Translations under genes and position numbers: made by a program
Shown here: piece by piece, positions 41,402 through 49,170 of the stretch
Layout of the letters: each line of letters starts with the position of its first letter
Position numbering within the stretch: position 1 is the stretch's first letter
DNA from: Vulcanimicrobiota bacterium
Lineage (GTDB): Bacteria; Vulcanimicrobiota; Xenobia; Xenobiales; JADMJV01
DNA length: 64,000 nt
Assembly (NCBI GenBank): GCA_019637395.1
Contig: JAHBVR010000003.1
Span: 124,001 to 188,000, forward strand
Direction of reading: 5' to 3'
Notes under the pieces: model-generated
What the model was told of the DNA's origin: nothing
Database searches by the model: none
The model's input: only the letters and a program-made list of their open reading frames with translations

Positions 41402-42414
41402 CCGAACGCTGGCGCTGGTGCCAGGCCATCGAGGCGGCAGGCGGCTTACTGCCTGGTAACTGGGTCTGGTTGAGCCAGGCGCCGGCGCAATTCCCGGCCG
41501 ATTCCGCGCTCATCCTGGAGCCGAGTTGTGGTTCTCCGGCGGAGCTGGCCGCGCGCCTGCCCGGGCGGACCTTGCGCCTGCTCACCGATCCGCTGACTCC
41601 CCGCCAGCGCTGCCGGCCGTTTCCCTGTGCTTACGAAGGGCCCTGGGTTTTGCTGGCTGGCGAGGCGGCCGGGCCCAATACTTGGGAAGCGCGGCCGCTC
41701 TACGGGCAACGCATCGCTCTGACCCGTGAACCGTCGCAGGCGAAAGCCCTGCAACAGCGGCTGGAAGAGCTGGGGGCCGAAGTGGTGCTCTGCCCGGTGC
41801 TGCGTTTCATCGAGCCGGACGACCCCGGGCCGCTGCAGCAAGCGCTGGCCGAGCTGGAGAGTTTTGACTGGGTGCTCTTCACCAGTCCCAATGGTGTGCG
41901 CACCTTTTTTGAGGCGCTACCAGGGGATGCGCGCCGGCTGGGGCGGGCTCGCCTGGCGGTGATCGGGCCCGGAACGGCTCAGGCGCTGGCCGGGCAGGGT
42001 TTGAAAGCGGACCTCGTGCCGGCCCGTTCGGTGGCCGAAGGCTTGCTGGAAGCGCTGGCGGAGGAACCGATGGAAGGCCGCCGGGTCCTCATCCCCCGTG
42101 CTCAGGAAGCCCGAGAGGTCTTGCCCGAAGGTCTGCGTTCGCGGGGCGCTCAGGTAGTGGTGGCAGCCTGTTACAAGACCATCATGCCGGACCCGCCGCC
42201 CCGACTGGAGGCGGTGGACCGGGTCGTGCTGATGTCCTCCTCGGCCGCCCGCCACTTTCGCCAGCTCTGCCAGGGCGATCCGGAATGCGTCTGCATCGGA
42301 CCCGTAACCGCCCAAACCGCCCGCGAGCTGGGCTTTGCCCGAATTGTCCAGGCCGAACAATTCGACCTGGAAGGCGTGGTCAAGGTTCTTCTTTCAGTCC
42401 AACCGCTCCAGTAG
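41398..42414 (+). CDS. hemD: Uroporphyrinogen-III synthase with vestigial N-terminal region
   Basis: 338 residues. The C-terminal ~240 residues are a HemD fold: GQRIALTREPSQAKALQQRLEELGA at the domain start, FTSPNGVRTFF, IGPGTAQAL, the linker-proximal VLMSSSAARHF and CIGPVTAQTARELG. It closes and inverts ring D to give uroporphyrinogen III. The first ~100 residues are unusual. They end NTWEARPLYG, just as linkers do in CobA(SUMT)-HemD fusion proteins, but are far too short for a methyltransferase and lack its SAM motifs. They look like a remnant of a lost SUMT domain (inference). The TTG start overlaps hemC as TTGA. The 3' end overlaps the convergent ATPase gene by 21 bases. Confidence 0.9.
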   Translation: MTERWRWCQAIEAAGGLLPGNWVWLSQAPAQFPADSALILEPSCGSPAELAARLPGRTLRLLTDPLTPRQRCRPFPCAYEGPWVLLAGEAAGPNTWEARPLYGQRIALTREPSQAKALQQRLEELGAEVVLCPVLRFIEPDDPGPLQQALAELESFDWVLFTSPNGVRTFFEALPGDARRLGRARLAVIGPGTAQALAGQGLKADLVPARSVAEGLLEALAEEPMEGRRVLIPRAQEAREVLPEGLRSRGAQVVVAACYKTIMPDPPPRLEAVDRVVLMSSSAARHFRQLCQGDPECVCIGPVTAQTARELGFARIVQAEQFDLEGVVKVLLSVQPLQ

Positions 42415-43581
42415 GAACGGGCCCAGCTCGGTCAGGCTCAGATGGCGGATATCGGATGTCGGGTTGAGTCCGCCCAGATAACTCACCACCGCCTGAGGAA
42501 TCCCTTCCAGCACCGAGAGCAAGCGGCGGGGCAGTCGCCAACTGAGCGCCTCTGCCGACGACCATTTGGCCTCGACAACCAGCTTAGTGCCATTGGCGCC
42601 CTCCAGGAGAAAGTCGACTTCGTCTTGTTCTTTGTTACGCACGTAGCTGATCCGCCAGCTTTTTCCGTAATTGGAGGCGGTTTTCTGAATCTCGGTGAAG
42701 GCCAGGGTTTCAAATAGCGGCCCCAACTGGGGACTGAGAATCAAAGGGTCGGCTTCCCCCCAGCCCTGGAGCCGGCTGGCCAGGCCGACGTCGTTCCAAT
42801 ACAGCTTGGGCGTTCGCACCAGCCGCTTACTCAAGGAACTGGAGTATGGTTCCACCAGGGACAGCACCTGCATTCGCTCCAAAATGCCGATCCAGTCGTG
42901 CAGGGTCGGCTGTTTGACCCCACTGTCCTGAGTCAAGTTGGAAACCACCAGGATCTGTCCGGTTCGGGCCGCCAGCAGGCGCACCGTCTTGAGAAACTCG
43001 CGCACCTTCTGGATGCCTGCCGTCGACACGATGTCTTTCTCGACCACCGTGCTGATGTAATCATTCAAGTACTGAACGGGGCTCAGCTCAGGCTCGGCGT
43101 GGAGTTGCGGCCAGCCGCCTTTGAGGAATACCGAGGGGGGACTGATCTCCAGTCCCGCACGTTGCAGTTCAGCGATGGAAAGGGGCGAAAAAGAGAAGTA
43201 ATTAGCCCGCCCCGCCAGCGATTCTTTCAATCCTCGGTCCAGCAGAATTTGATTGGAGCCAGTCAACCAGTAGGCAGGTTGCGGGGTGGTCCGCTCCGAC
43301 ATCCGCCACTCATCAATCCGCCGCTTGATTTCCGGCAAAAGTTGAGGGGCCAACTGGACCTCGTCCAGGACCACCAGCGGCTCGGGCCGGGTTAGAAAGA
43401 GCCGAGGGTCGGTTTGGGCCAGTTCCCGCTGGTGCAGATCATCGAGGCTCAGCCAGGCCGCTTTGTGGTCACACAAACGGCGCAAGAAAGTCGACTTCCC
43501 CGACTGCCGAGGCCCGGTGACCAGCCGGACGGGCAGGCTATGCTGCCGCCAACAGGCAGCGAAATCTCGCTCGATCCACAC
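42394..43581 (-). CDS. AAA_14/DUF4143 ATPase (COG1373-type), copy 1
   Basis: 395 residues. N-terminal AAA_14 ATPase with Walker A TGPRQSGKST and Walker B LVVLDEVQL, a sensor-like WLTGSNQ, then a helical stretch and a C-terminal DUF4143 with a PD-(D/E)xK-like pattern (DEVDFLLEG ... VVEAKWS). Proteins of this family are widespread, often in lineage-specific multiple copies, and have no established function. It differs from copies 2 and 3 in the post-Walker region (SNQILLDRGLKESLAGRAN), so it belongs to another subgroup. The GTG start at 43581 sits two bases from an inverted repeat. The gene is a single unit, convergent with hemD. Confidence 0.88.
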   Translation of the reverse strand: MWIERDFAACWRQHSLPVRLVTGPRQSGKSTFLRRLCDHKAAWLSLDDLHQRELAQTDPRLFLTRPEPLVVLDEVQLAPQLLPEIKRRIDEWRMSERTTPQPAYWLTGSNQILLDRGLKESLAGRANYFSFSPLSIAELQRAGLEISPPSVFLKGGWPQLHAEPELSPVQYLNDYISTVVEKDIVSTAGIQKVREFLKTVRLLAARTGQILVVSNLTQDSGVKQPTLHDWIGILERMQVLSLVEPYSSSLSKRLVRTPKLYWNDVGLASRLQGWGEADPLILSPQLGPLFETLAFTEIQKTASNYGKSWRISYVRNKEQDEVDFLLEGANGTKLVVEAKWSSAEALSWRLPRRLLSVLEGIPQAVVSYLGGLNPTSDIRHLSLTELGPFLLERLD

Positions 43582-43583
43582 CT

Positions 43584-43614
43584 GACAATTTTAAGTTGGC
43601 ACCTTAAAATCGTC
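43584..43614 (-). promoter_or_regulatory. Inverted repeat abutting start of DUF4143 copy 1
   Basis: GACAATTTTAAG (43584-43595) and CTTAAAATCGTC (43603-43614) pair at 11 of 12 positions around a 7-base spacer. The repeat ends two bases before the GTG start and overlaps the upstream stop codon. It is AT-rich in a GC-rich genome, as expected for an operator or a translation-blocking hairpin. Confidence 0.6.
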
Positions 43615-44839
43615 AATCCTCCCAACTGGGCGCACCGGCCCGGGTCATGGTTTTCTCGGTGGGCCAGATGCCCTTTTGCACCGTCTTGCAGGGAGAGTCG
43701 GGCCGTTCTCGCTTGATTTTGGCCGGGGTGTTGCGCAGCATCATGGCCAGCTTGCCCAGGGTTTCGTCGCACATGTGGAGGCTGCTGCCGCAGTTGAGCT
43801 GCTCCACCCGCCAGAGGGCGTACATTTGCGAAGAGATGAGTTCGGCGTCCAGGTAGGGAACCAGCGCCTCCAGAGTGTTGGGCAGCTTGAGGATCTTGTC
43901 GGCCTCGGCCATTTCGACCGGCTCCGGCGCCTTCTTGGGATTGGCCAGGTAAGCGGCGAATCCGACCAGCCTTTGGACCCGGGCGTCATCGTAGTAGCTG
44001 GTATAGGAATGGTCGGTGGGAATGCCGCGATTATCGAACATGATGGCGCGATTCTTATACACCGTGTCGCATTGCTCCACCGTCATCCGGGGAAAAGCCG
44101 ATCCCCCCGCCATACCGCGGCTCATCTGGCGTATTTGCAAAGTCTTGTCGCGATCGCCCAGGTAGGGGCTGATGGTCATGTAGAGCAGGCGCGTGCGCGG
44201 ATTCTTGGCGTGAAAAACGACGCCGCTTTTGTACCAGATGTCGTAATCCAGGTCGGAACCGACCAGGCTGACCAGTTGGAAGGTGAGATTCTGTTGGGGC
44301 AGATAGGCGCTACTCTTGACCAGGTCGTCGCCGTAGTTGATTTCCGGGAGCAGGCAGGCGGCGCTGACTTCACAACCCAGGCTGTGGCCGTAAATGCTGG
44401 TATCCACTTGGGGAAACTGCTTGTTGACCCGCATGATCAACTGGCGGGCGGCATTGTGGCCGACATTGCGGGCTCGTCCGACCATGTCCAGATAAGCCTC
44501 CTCGGCCTCCCAGGGCACGCCCGCGCCGGCGATGGCCGATTCCCATTGCAGTCCGATCACCAGCACCCGTTCGTTGCGCCGGGCATATTGATCCTGAAAA
44601 CGCTTACCGATTTCCTGAAATTGAGCTTCACTTTCCTCGCGGGTAGTGTGGTAGCCATGGGCCAGCACCACGATGTGCTGAGGCTTGGGCTGGTTTTTCA
44701 GCATCCGCTGGAGGGCCGACTCCAGGTCGGCCGGGCTGAGCAAGGAGCCGTCGCCCAGCCAGACGGGCACGGCCGCCTCCTGGGCCAGGGCGGGGAGCAT
44801 CAAAAACAAAGTCAAAAGGAAGGTGAGCAGTCTAATCAT
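43613..44839 (-). CDS. Exported alpha/beta hydrolase (DUF900-like)
   Basis: 408 residues from ATG 44839, with GGAGGG just upstream (TTGGAGGGCC); this start gives the signal peptide MIRLLTFLLTLFLMLPALAQ, which decides it over longer options. The mature protein has VVLAHGYHTTREESEAQF and the nucleophile elbow YGHSLGCEVSAA, then AYLPQQNLTFQLVSLVGSDLDYDIWY, as in DUF900/COG4782-like serine hydrolases. A C-terminal region with several Cys residues (LNCGSSLHMCDETLG) is extra. It probably acts in the periplasm or outside; its substrate is unknown. It is divergent from the FHA-GGDEF gene with an 81-base gap. Confidence 0.75.
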   Translation of the reverse strand: MIRLLTFLLTLFLMLPALAQEAAVPVWLGDGSLLSPADLESALQRMLKNQPKPQHIVVLAHGYHTTREESEAQFQEIGKRFQDQYARRNERVLVIGLQWESAIAGAGVPWEAEEAYLDMVGRARNVGHNAARQLIMRVNKQFPQVDTSIYGHSLGCEVSAACLLPEINYGDDLVKSSAYLPQQNLTFQLVSLVGSDLDYDIWYKSGVVFHAKNPRTRLLYMTISPYLGDRDKTLQIRQMSRGMAGGSAFPRMTVEQCDTVYKNRAIMFDNRGIPTDHSYTSYYDDARVQRLVGFAAYLANPKKAPEPVEMAEADKILKLPNTLEALVPYLDAELISSQMYALWRVEQLNCGSSLHMCDETLGKLAMMLRNTPAKIKRERPDSPCKTVQKGIWPTEKTMTRAGAPSWED

Positions 44840-44920
44840 GGCCCTCCAATACCCGCGCGCCGCCACACTTCCTGCGGCACACAGGCTTCGGCCGGGGGTT
44901 TGGAGAAAATCCTGCGCACA

Positions 44921-45838
44921 ATGGAAGACTTTGAATCCACCACCGAAGTGCTCGGCTTCACGCCGCGCTTTCAGAAGGTGAGCGAACAAAAGCAGTTATG
45001 CCTGGTGGTCGTCACCGGAGCCGAGAAGGGGGCCGTCTTTCCTCTTCATCCCGGCACTGCCACCCTGGGCCGCTCGGCCCAACACTCCGATTTCGTCATC
45101 CTCGGTCGTGGTCTGAGCCGAGCCCACGCCCGTCTGGAAATTTCGGAAGGAGCCGAAGTGGTGGTGGAAGACCTGGAATCCACCAACGGCCTCTTCATCA
45201 ACGGCAACAAGACCAGGCGCGGCGCCCTCAAACCCGGGGATACGCTGACGCTGGGACCGGATGTCAGCCTGCGCCTGGACGCCCCCGACCAGAGCATTCA
45301 GTCGCTGCTCCAAGAAATGCATAAAGGAGCCACCCTGGACGCCCTCACCGGCCTGATCAACCGGCGCAGCTTCCTGGAGCGCCTGGAAGAGGAAACCGCC
45401 GCCACCCACCGGCATTCCCTGCAGACCTGTGTAGCCATGGTGGACGTCGATCATTTCAAGTCGGTCAACGACACCTACGGCCATCCAGCCGGTGACGCGG
45501 TCCTGGTGGAAGTGGCCCGGCGCCTGACCAAACACGTGCGCCAGGAGGACGTGGTGGCCCGCTTCGGCGGGGAAGAATTCGTGGCGCTGCTGCGCCACAC
45601 CGATCTGGCCGGGGGAGTGGCATTGCTCGACCGGCTGCGCGGGTTTGTCAGCGATGAGCCCATTTCCGTGCCCACGCCCGGAGGCCCTGAGACCATCCGG
45701 GTCACTTTCAGCGCGGGCATTACCCAACTCGACCGCCAGGCCAACTGCGAGCAACTTCTAGAACGAGCCGACATGGCCCTATATGAGGCCAAGCGCAGGG
45801 GTCGTAACCGGGTCGTCTCGAGCCAGGCGAGCGTCTAA
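44921..45838 (+). CDS. FHA-GGDEF diguanylate cyclase
   Basis: 305 residues from ATG 44921. The FHA domain (about 25-115) has GTATLGRSAQHSDFVI, RGLSRAHARLEI and LESTNGLFINGN. The GGDEF domain (about 135-300) has DVDHFKSVNDTYGH and the active loop RFGGEEF. An RxxD inhibitory site is present five residues before the loop (RQED-VVARF-GGEEF), so product feedback is expected, unlike the 28856 cyclase. The long open frame upstream is antisense to the hydrolase and not used. The Ser/Thr kinase gene begins six bases downstream and could phosphorylate or bind the FHA partner, paralleling the FHA-cyclase/kinase arrangement at 28.9-32.7 kb. Confidence 0.9.
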   Translation: MEDFESTTEVLGFTPRFQKVSEQKQLCLVVVTGAEKGAVFPLHPGTATLGRSAQHSDFVILGRGLSRAHARLEISEGAEVVVEDLESTNGLFINGNKTRRGALKPGDTLTLGPDVSLRLDAPDQSIQSLLQEMHKGATLDALTGLINRRSFLERLEEETAATHRHSLQTCVAMVDVDHFKSVNDTYGHPAGDAVLVEVARRLTKHVRQEDVVARFGGEEFVALLRHTDLAGGVALLDRLRGFVSDEPISVPTPGGPETIRVTFSAGITQLDRQANCEQLLERADMALYEAKRRGRNRVVSSQASV

Positions 45839-45843
45839 AAGCA

Positions 45844-47442
45844 ATGGACTCAACGGCGGCCAATCTAGAAGAGGGCAAGGTCCTGGCCAACCGCTACAAG
45901 GTGGAAAAAGTGTTGGGGCAGGGGGGCATGGGAGCGGTTTACCTGGCCCGCGATGGTTCACTGGGCGACAAAGCCGTGGCCATCAAGGAAATGCGCGTGA
46001 GCGCCGCCGACGACAAGGGCCAACAGGCCGCCCTCCAACAGTTTCGCCAGGAAGCCCAATTTCTGGCCAATCTGGAGCACCCCAACCTGGTTCAGGTGAG
46101 CGACTTCTTCAGCGAGGGCGGACGTCATTACCTGGTGATGGCCTACGTCAAGGGCCAGAACCTCGGAGAAATGCTCCTCGCTCGCAAAGGCGCCTTCCCG
46201 GTGGCCAAAGTGCTGGAGTGGGGACGCCAACTGGCGGCAGTGCTTCACTATCTGCACAGCCAGGAGCCGCCCATCCTGTTTCGCGATCTGAAGCCCTCCA
46301 ACATTATGGAGGACGCGGCCGGCAACATCCGCTTGATCGACTTTGGTATCGCGCGCAGCTTCCATCCTCAGGGGGTCACGGCCACTTTTCTGCAGGGCAT
46401 GGGTTCGGCCGGCTATTCCCCGCTGGAGCAATACCAGGGGGCGGGCGGCACCGACCCGCGCTCCGACATTTACGCTCTGGGTGCTACTCTTTTTCACTTG
46501 ATTACCAATCGGGTGCCCCCTAGTCCGGTCGAACTGGTCTCGGAAAACCAGCCCATGCCCTCGCCCCGGCGCTGGAATCCGACTTTGCCCGGCAACATCG
46601 AGCAAATTTTGCTGAAGATGCTGGCCGTCCGCAAAGACGACCGCTATCAGACGATGGAACAAGTTCGGGCCTTACTGGACCAGGCGGCCAGGAATCTGCA
46701 GCAAGACGACGACGATACCGAGGCTTTGGGTAGAGCTCCCGGCCCGCCGCCGCCGACTTTGGCCCAGGCGCCCACCGCTTCGCTGGAGCCCGACCCCAAC
46801 TCCGGGCTGTTGTATATGATTTTGGGCATGCTCACCATGGCAGCCGTTGGTTTGTTCGCCTTTCTGGCCTACCAGGCCACCCACGCTTCTCCCGGCCGCA
46901 CGCCGGCGCCGCTGGCGGCGGCTTCCAGCCCGGCGCCATCGGCGACGAAGGCTCCCCCGAAAAATCCCCGCCCGGAAAAAACGCGCCAGCCTCTGGCCGT
47001 GAACCACTCGCGGCCGACCACTCCCCCCCCGGCGCCGGCTCCCACCAGGCAACCGGTGGTCCAACGCCCTGCTCAGGTAGAGCGGCCACGTCTGCCCGGC
47101 GCGAGCTATCCCGGCGCCGTTCCTACGGCTCGGCCGCGATCCCGACCCACCCCGACTCCGCTGCCGGAGTTGCCGGAGCCGGTGGTCCTCGATACCCCCG
47201 CGGCCAGTCCACCCCCGCCTTCGAACTCGGAAGACACGGGTCTGGCCACCCGGGGCAAGAAATTCAAATGGCCCTCTCAAGGCGTCATCTATCGTGAGAT
47301 GCGCGGGTGGGTCTATTACGGCCCCTCCAAGGGCTGGGTTTGGACCGGGCCCGTCCCCGGGCCGCCCACGCCGCCACAACCCGCCGAGGACGGCTCGGTC
47401 ACCGGGCCTTTCGGCCTGGCCTGGCCGCGAGCGCTGCACTAG
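45844..47442 (+). CDS. PknB-like transmembrane Ser/Thr kinase with Pro-rich outer domain
   Basis: 532 residues. The kinase domain (about 18-285) has GQGGMGAVY, VAIKEM, the catalytic loop FRDLKPSNIM (His of HRD replaced by Phe), LIDFGIAR and the segment SAGYSPLEQY. After an acidic spacer and Pro/Ala stretch, one membrane span (LLYMILGMLTMAAVGLFAFL) leads to an extracytoplasmic region of about 170 residues dominated by Pro, Ala and Arg, ending in an aromatic module (WPSQGVIYREMRGWVYYGPS). This is the topology of PknB-type receptors, but PASTA repeats are absent. It follows the FHA cyclase by six bases, suggesting coupled expression. Confidence 0.9.
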   Translation: MDSTAANLEEGKVLANRYKVEKVLGQGGMGAVYLARDGSLGDKAVAIKEMRVSAADDKGQQAALQQFRQEAQFLANLEHPNLVQVSDFFSEGGRHYLVMAYVKGQNLGEMLLARKGAFPVAKVLEWGRQLAAVLHYLHSQEPPILFRDLKPSNIMEDAAGNIRLIDFGIARSFHPQGVTATFLQGMGSAGYSPLEQYQGAGGTDPRSDIYALGATLFHLITNRVPPSPVELVSENQPMPSPRRWNPTLPGNIEQILLKMLAVRKDDRYQTMEQVRALLDQAARNLQQDDDDTEALGRAPGPPPPTLAQAPTASLEPDPNSGLLYMILGMLTMAAVGLFAFLAYQATHASPGRTPAPLAAASSPAPSATKAPPKNPRPEKTRQPLAVNHSRPTTPPPAPAPTRQPVVQRPAQVERPRLPGASYPGAVPTARPRSRPTPTPLPELPEPVVLDTPAASPPPPSNSEDTGLATRGKKFKWPSQGVIYREMRGWVYYGPSKGWVWTGPVPGPPTPPQPAEDGSVTGPFGLAWPRALH

Positions 47443-47498
47443 AAGGGGGCCAGTGCCCGAATCGCGCAGACGTCGCCAGAGTTTTTCTGGAGGAATTG

Positions 47499-49124
47499 AT
47501 GTCGAACGCTATTTTTCAAGTCCCTACTCCCATCAACGAGCCGGTGCGCGGCTATGCGCCGGGCAGTCCGGAGCGGGCCAGCCTGCAATCCCGCCTGAAG
47601 ACGATGAGCGGCGAGCAGATCGAGTTGCCCCTGGTCATCGGCGGCAAGCGCATCTCCACGGGAGATACCGGCCCCATGGTGATGCCCCATGCCCACAAAC
47701 ACAAGCTGGGCAGCTATCATAAGGCCAAACCCGAGCACGTCGAGCAAGCGGTGGAAGCGGCTCGCCGGGCTCAGCCCGAGTGGGCCTCCATGCCCTGGCA
47801 GGAACGGGTGGCCATTTTTCTCCGAGCCCAGGAGCTGTTGACCGGTCCTTACCGGGATATTCTGAATGGCGCTACCATGCTCGGCCAAAGCAAGACCTGT
47901 CACCAGGCGGAAATCGATTCGGCCTGCGAGCTGATCGACTTCTGGCGCTACAATTGCAGTTTCGTGGAGAAGGTCTACCAGGAGCAGCCGGCCAGTTCGC
48001 CCGGCATGTGGAATCGCCTGGAGCACCGCCCGCTGGAGGGCTTCGTCTTCGCGGTTACGCCCTTTAACTTTACGGCCATCGCCGGCAACCTGCCCACCGC
48101 GCCGGCCATGCTGGGCAACGTGGTGGTCTGGAAACCGGCCTCCTCGGCGCTTTTTTCCGCTTACTACATCATGGAAATCCTGGAAAAGGCCGGCCTGCCG
48201 GCCGGAGTCATCAACCTGGTGCCCGGCTCGGGCGGCTCGGTAGGCAATCCGGCCGTGGCCAATCCTCATCTGGCCGGCCTGCACTTCACCGGCTCGACCG
48301 ACGTTTTCAACGGCATGTGGAGTTCGATCGGCCAGAATATCGCCCGCTATAAAACCTACCCGCGCATCGTGGGCGAGACGGGCGGCAAGGACTTCGTGCT
48401 GGCCCATCCTTCGGCCGAAGTGGATTCCTTGGTGGTGGCGCTGCTGCGCGGCTCCTTCGAATACCAGGGGCAGAAGTGTTCAGCTGCCTCGCGGGCTTAC
48501 ATCCCCAGCAACCTCTGGCCCCAGGTCAAAGCGCAGCTGGTCGATCTGCTGAAGACGGTCAAGGTCGGCCACGTCAACGATTTCTCCAACTTTATGGGCG
48601 CCGTCATCGACGCCGCCGCTTTCAAGCGCATTACCGGCTACATCGATCTGGCCAAAGAAAGCACCACCTATCAACTGGTGGCGGGCGGAACCTACGATGA
48701 CTCCGAAGGCTATTTCATTCAGCCGACAGTCTTCCAGTCCAACGACCCGAAGTCCAAGTTGATGCGCGAGGAGATTTTCGGCCCGGTGCTGACCGTCTAC
48801 GTTTACCCGGAGAACGACTTCGAGGGCGCTTTGGAGCTGGTCGACAGCGGCACCGACTACGCGCTCACCGGCGCCATCTTTTCCACTGATCGCCGGGCCA
48901 TCGTGCGCGCCACCGCCCGCTTGAGCCAGGCGGCCGGCAACTTCTACATCAACGACAAGCCCACCGGAGCCGTGGTGGGGCAGCAACCCTTCGGAGGCGC
49001 CCGGGCTTCCGGCACCAACGACAAGGCCGGCAGCATCTTAAACCTGCTGCGCTGGGTCAGCCCACGAGCCATCAAAGAAACCTTCGTGCCCCCCAGCGAC
49101 TATCGCTACCCGTTTCTAGGCTAG
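47499..49124 (+). CDS. pruA: 1-pyrroline-5-carboxylate dehydrogenase
   Basis: 541 residues. NAD-dependent oxidation of glutamate semialdehyde (from proline or arginine) to glutamate. ATG 47499 is set by TGGAGGAATTG upstream. The aldehyde dehydrogenase motifs are clear: VTPFNFTAIAGNL, VVWKPAS, the active-site Glu in VGETGGKDFV, catalytic Cys327 in YQGQKCSAASRAY, and EEIFGPVLTVYVYP. The length and the N-terminal segment with LPLVIGGKRI match the single-function P5C dehydrogenase group rather than PutA. No proline dehydrogenase gene is adjacent. It is followed by DUF4143 copy 2. Confidence 0.92.
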   Translation: MSNAIFQVPTPINEPVRGYAPGSPERASLQSRLKTMSGEQIELPLVIGGKRISTGDTGPMVMPHAHKHKLGSYHKAKPEHVEQAVEAARRAQPEWASMPWQERVAIFLRAQELLTGPYRDILNGATMLGQSKTCHQAEIDSACELIDFWRYNCSFVEKVYQEQPASSPGMWNRLEHRPLEGFVFAVTPFNFTAIAGNLPTAPAMLGNVVVWKPASSALFSAYYIMEILEKAGLPAGVINLVPGSGGSVGNPAVANPHLAGLHFTGSTDVFNGMWSSIGQNIARYKTYPRIVGETGGKDFVLAHPSAEVDSLVVALLRGSFEYQGQKCSAASRAYIPSNLWPQVKAQLVDLLKTVKVGHVNDFSNFMGAVIDAAAFKRITGYIDLAKESTTYQLVAGGTYDDSEGYFIQPTVFQSNDPKSKLMREEIFGPVLTVYVYPENDFEGALELVDSGTDYALTGAIFSTDRRAIVRATARLSQAAGNFYINDKPTGAVVGQQPFGGARASGTNDKAGSILNLLRWVSPRAIKETFVPPSDYRYPFLG

Positions 49125-49137
49125 AGGTTTTCCCCTG

Positions 49138-49170
49138 CTTTCGCCAAAAATGCACCAAATATGGCGGAAG
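49138..49170 (+). promoter_or_regulatory. Inverted repeat spanning start codon of DUF4143 copy 2
   Basis: CTTTCGCCA (49138-49146) and TGGCGGAAG (49162-49170) pair at 8 of 9 positions with a 15-base spacer. The right arm begins inside the ATG start codon at 49161. The sequence is unrelated to the repeats at copies 1 and 3, but the placement is the same. Confidence 0.5.

Noticed and set aside
43676-44920. Upstream extension of the FHA-GGDEF frame
   Set aside because: Lies antisense to the exported hydrolase; the FHA protein starts naturally at ATG 44921.
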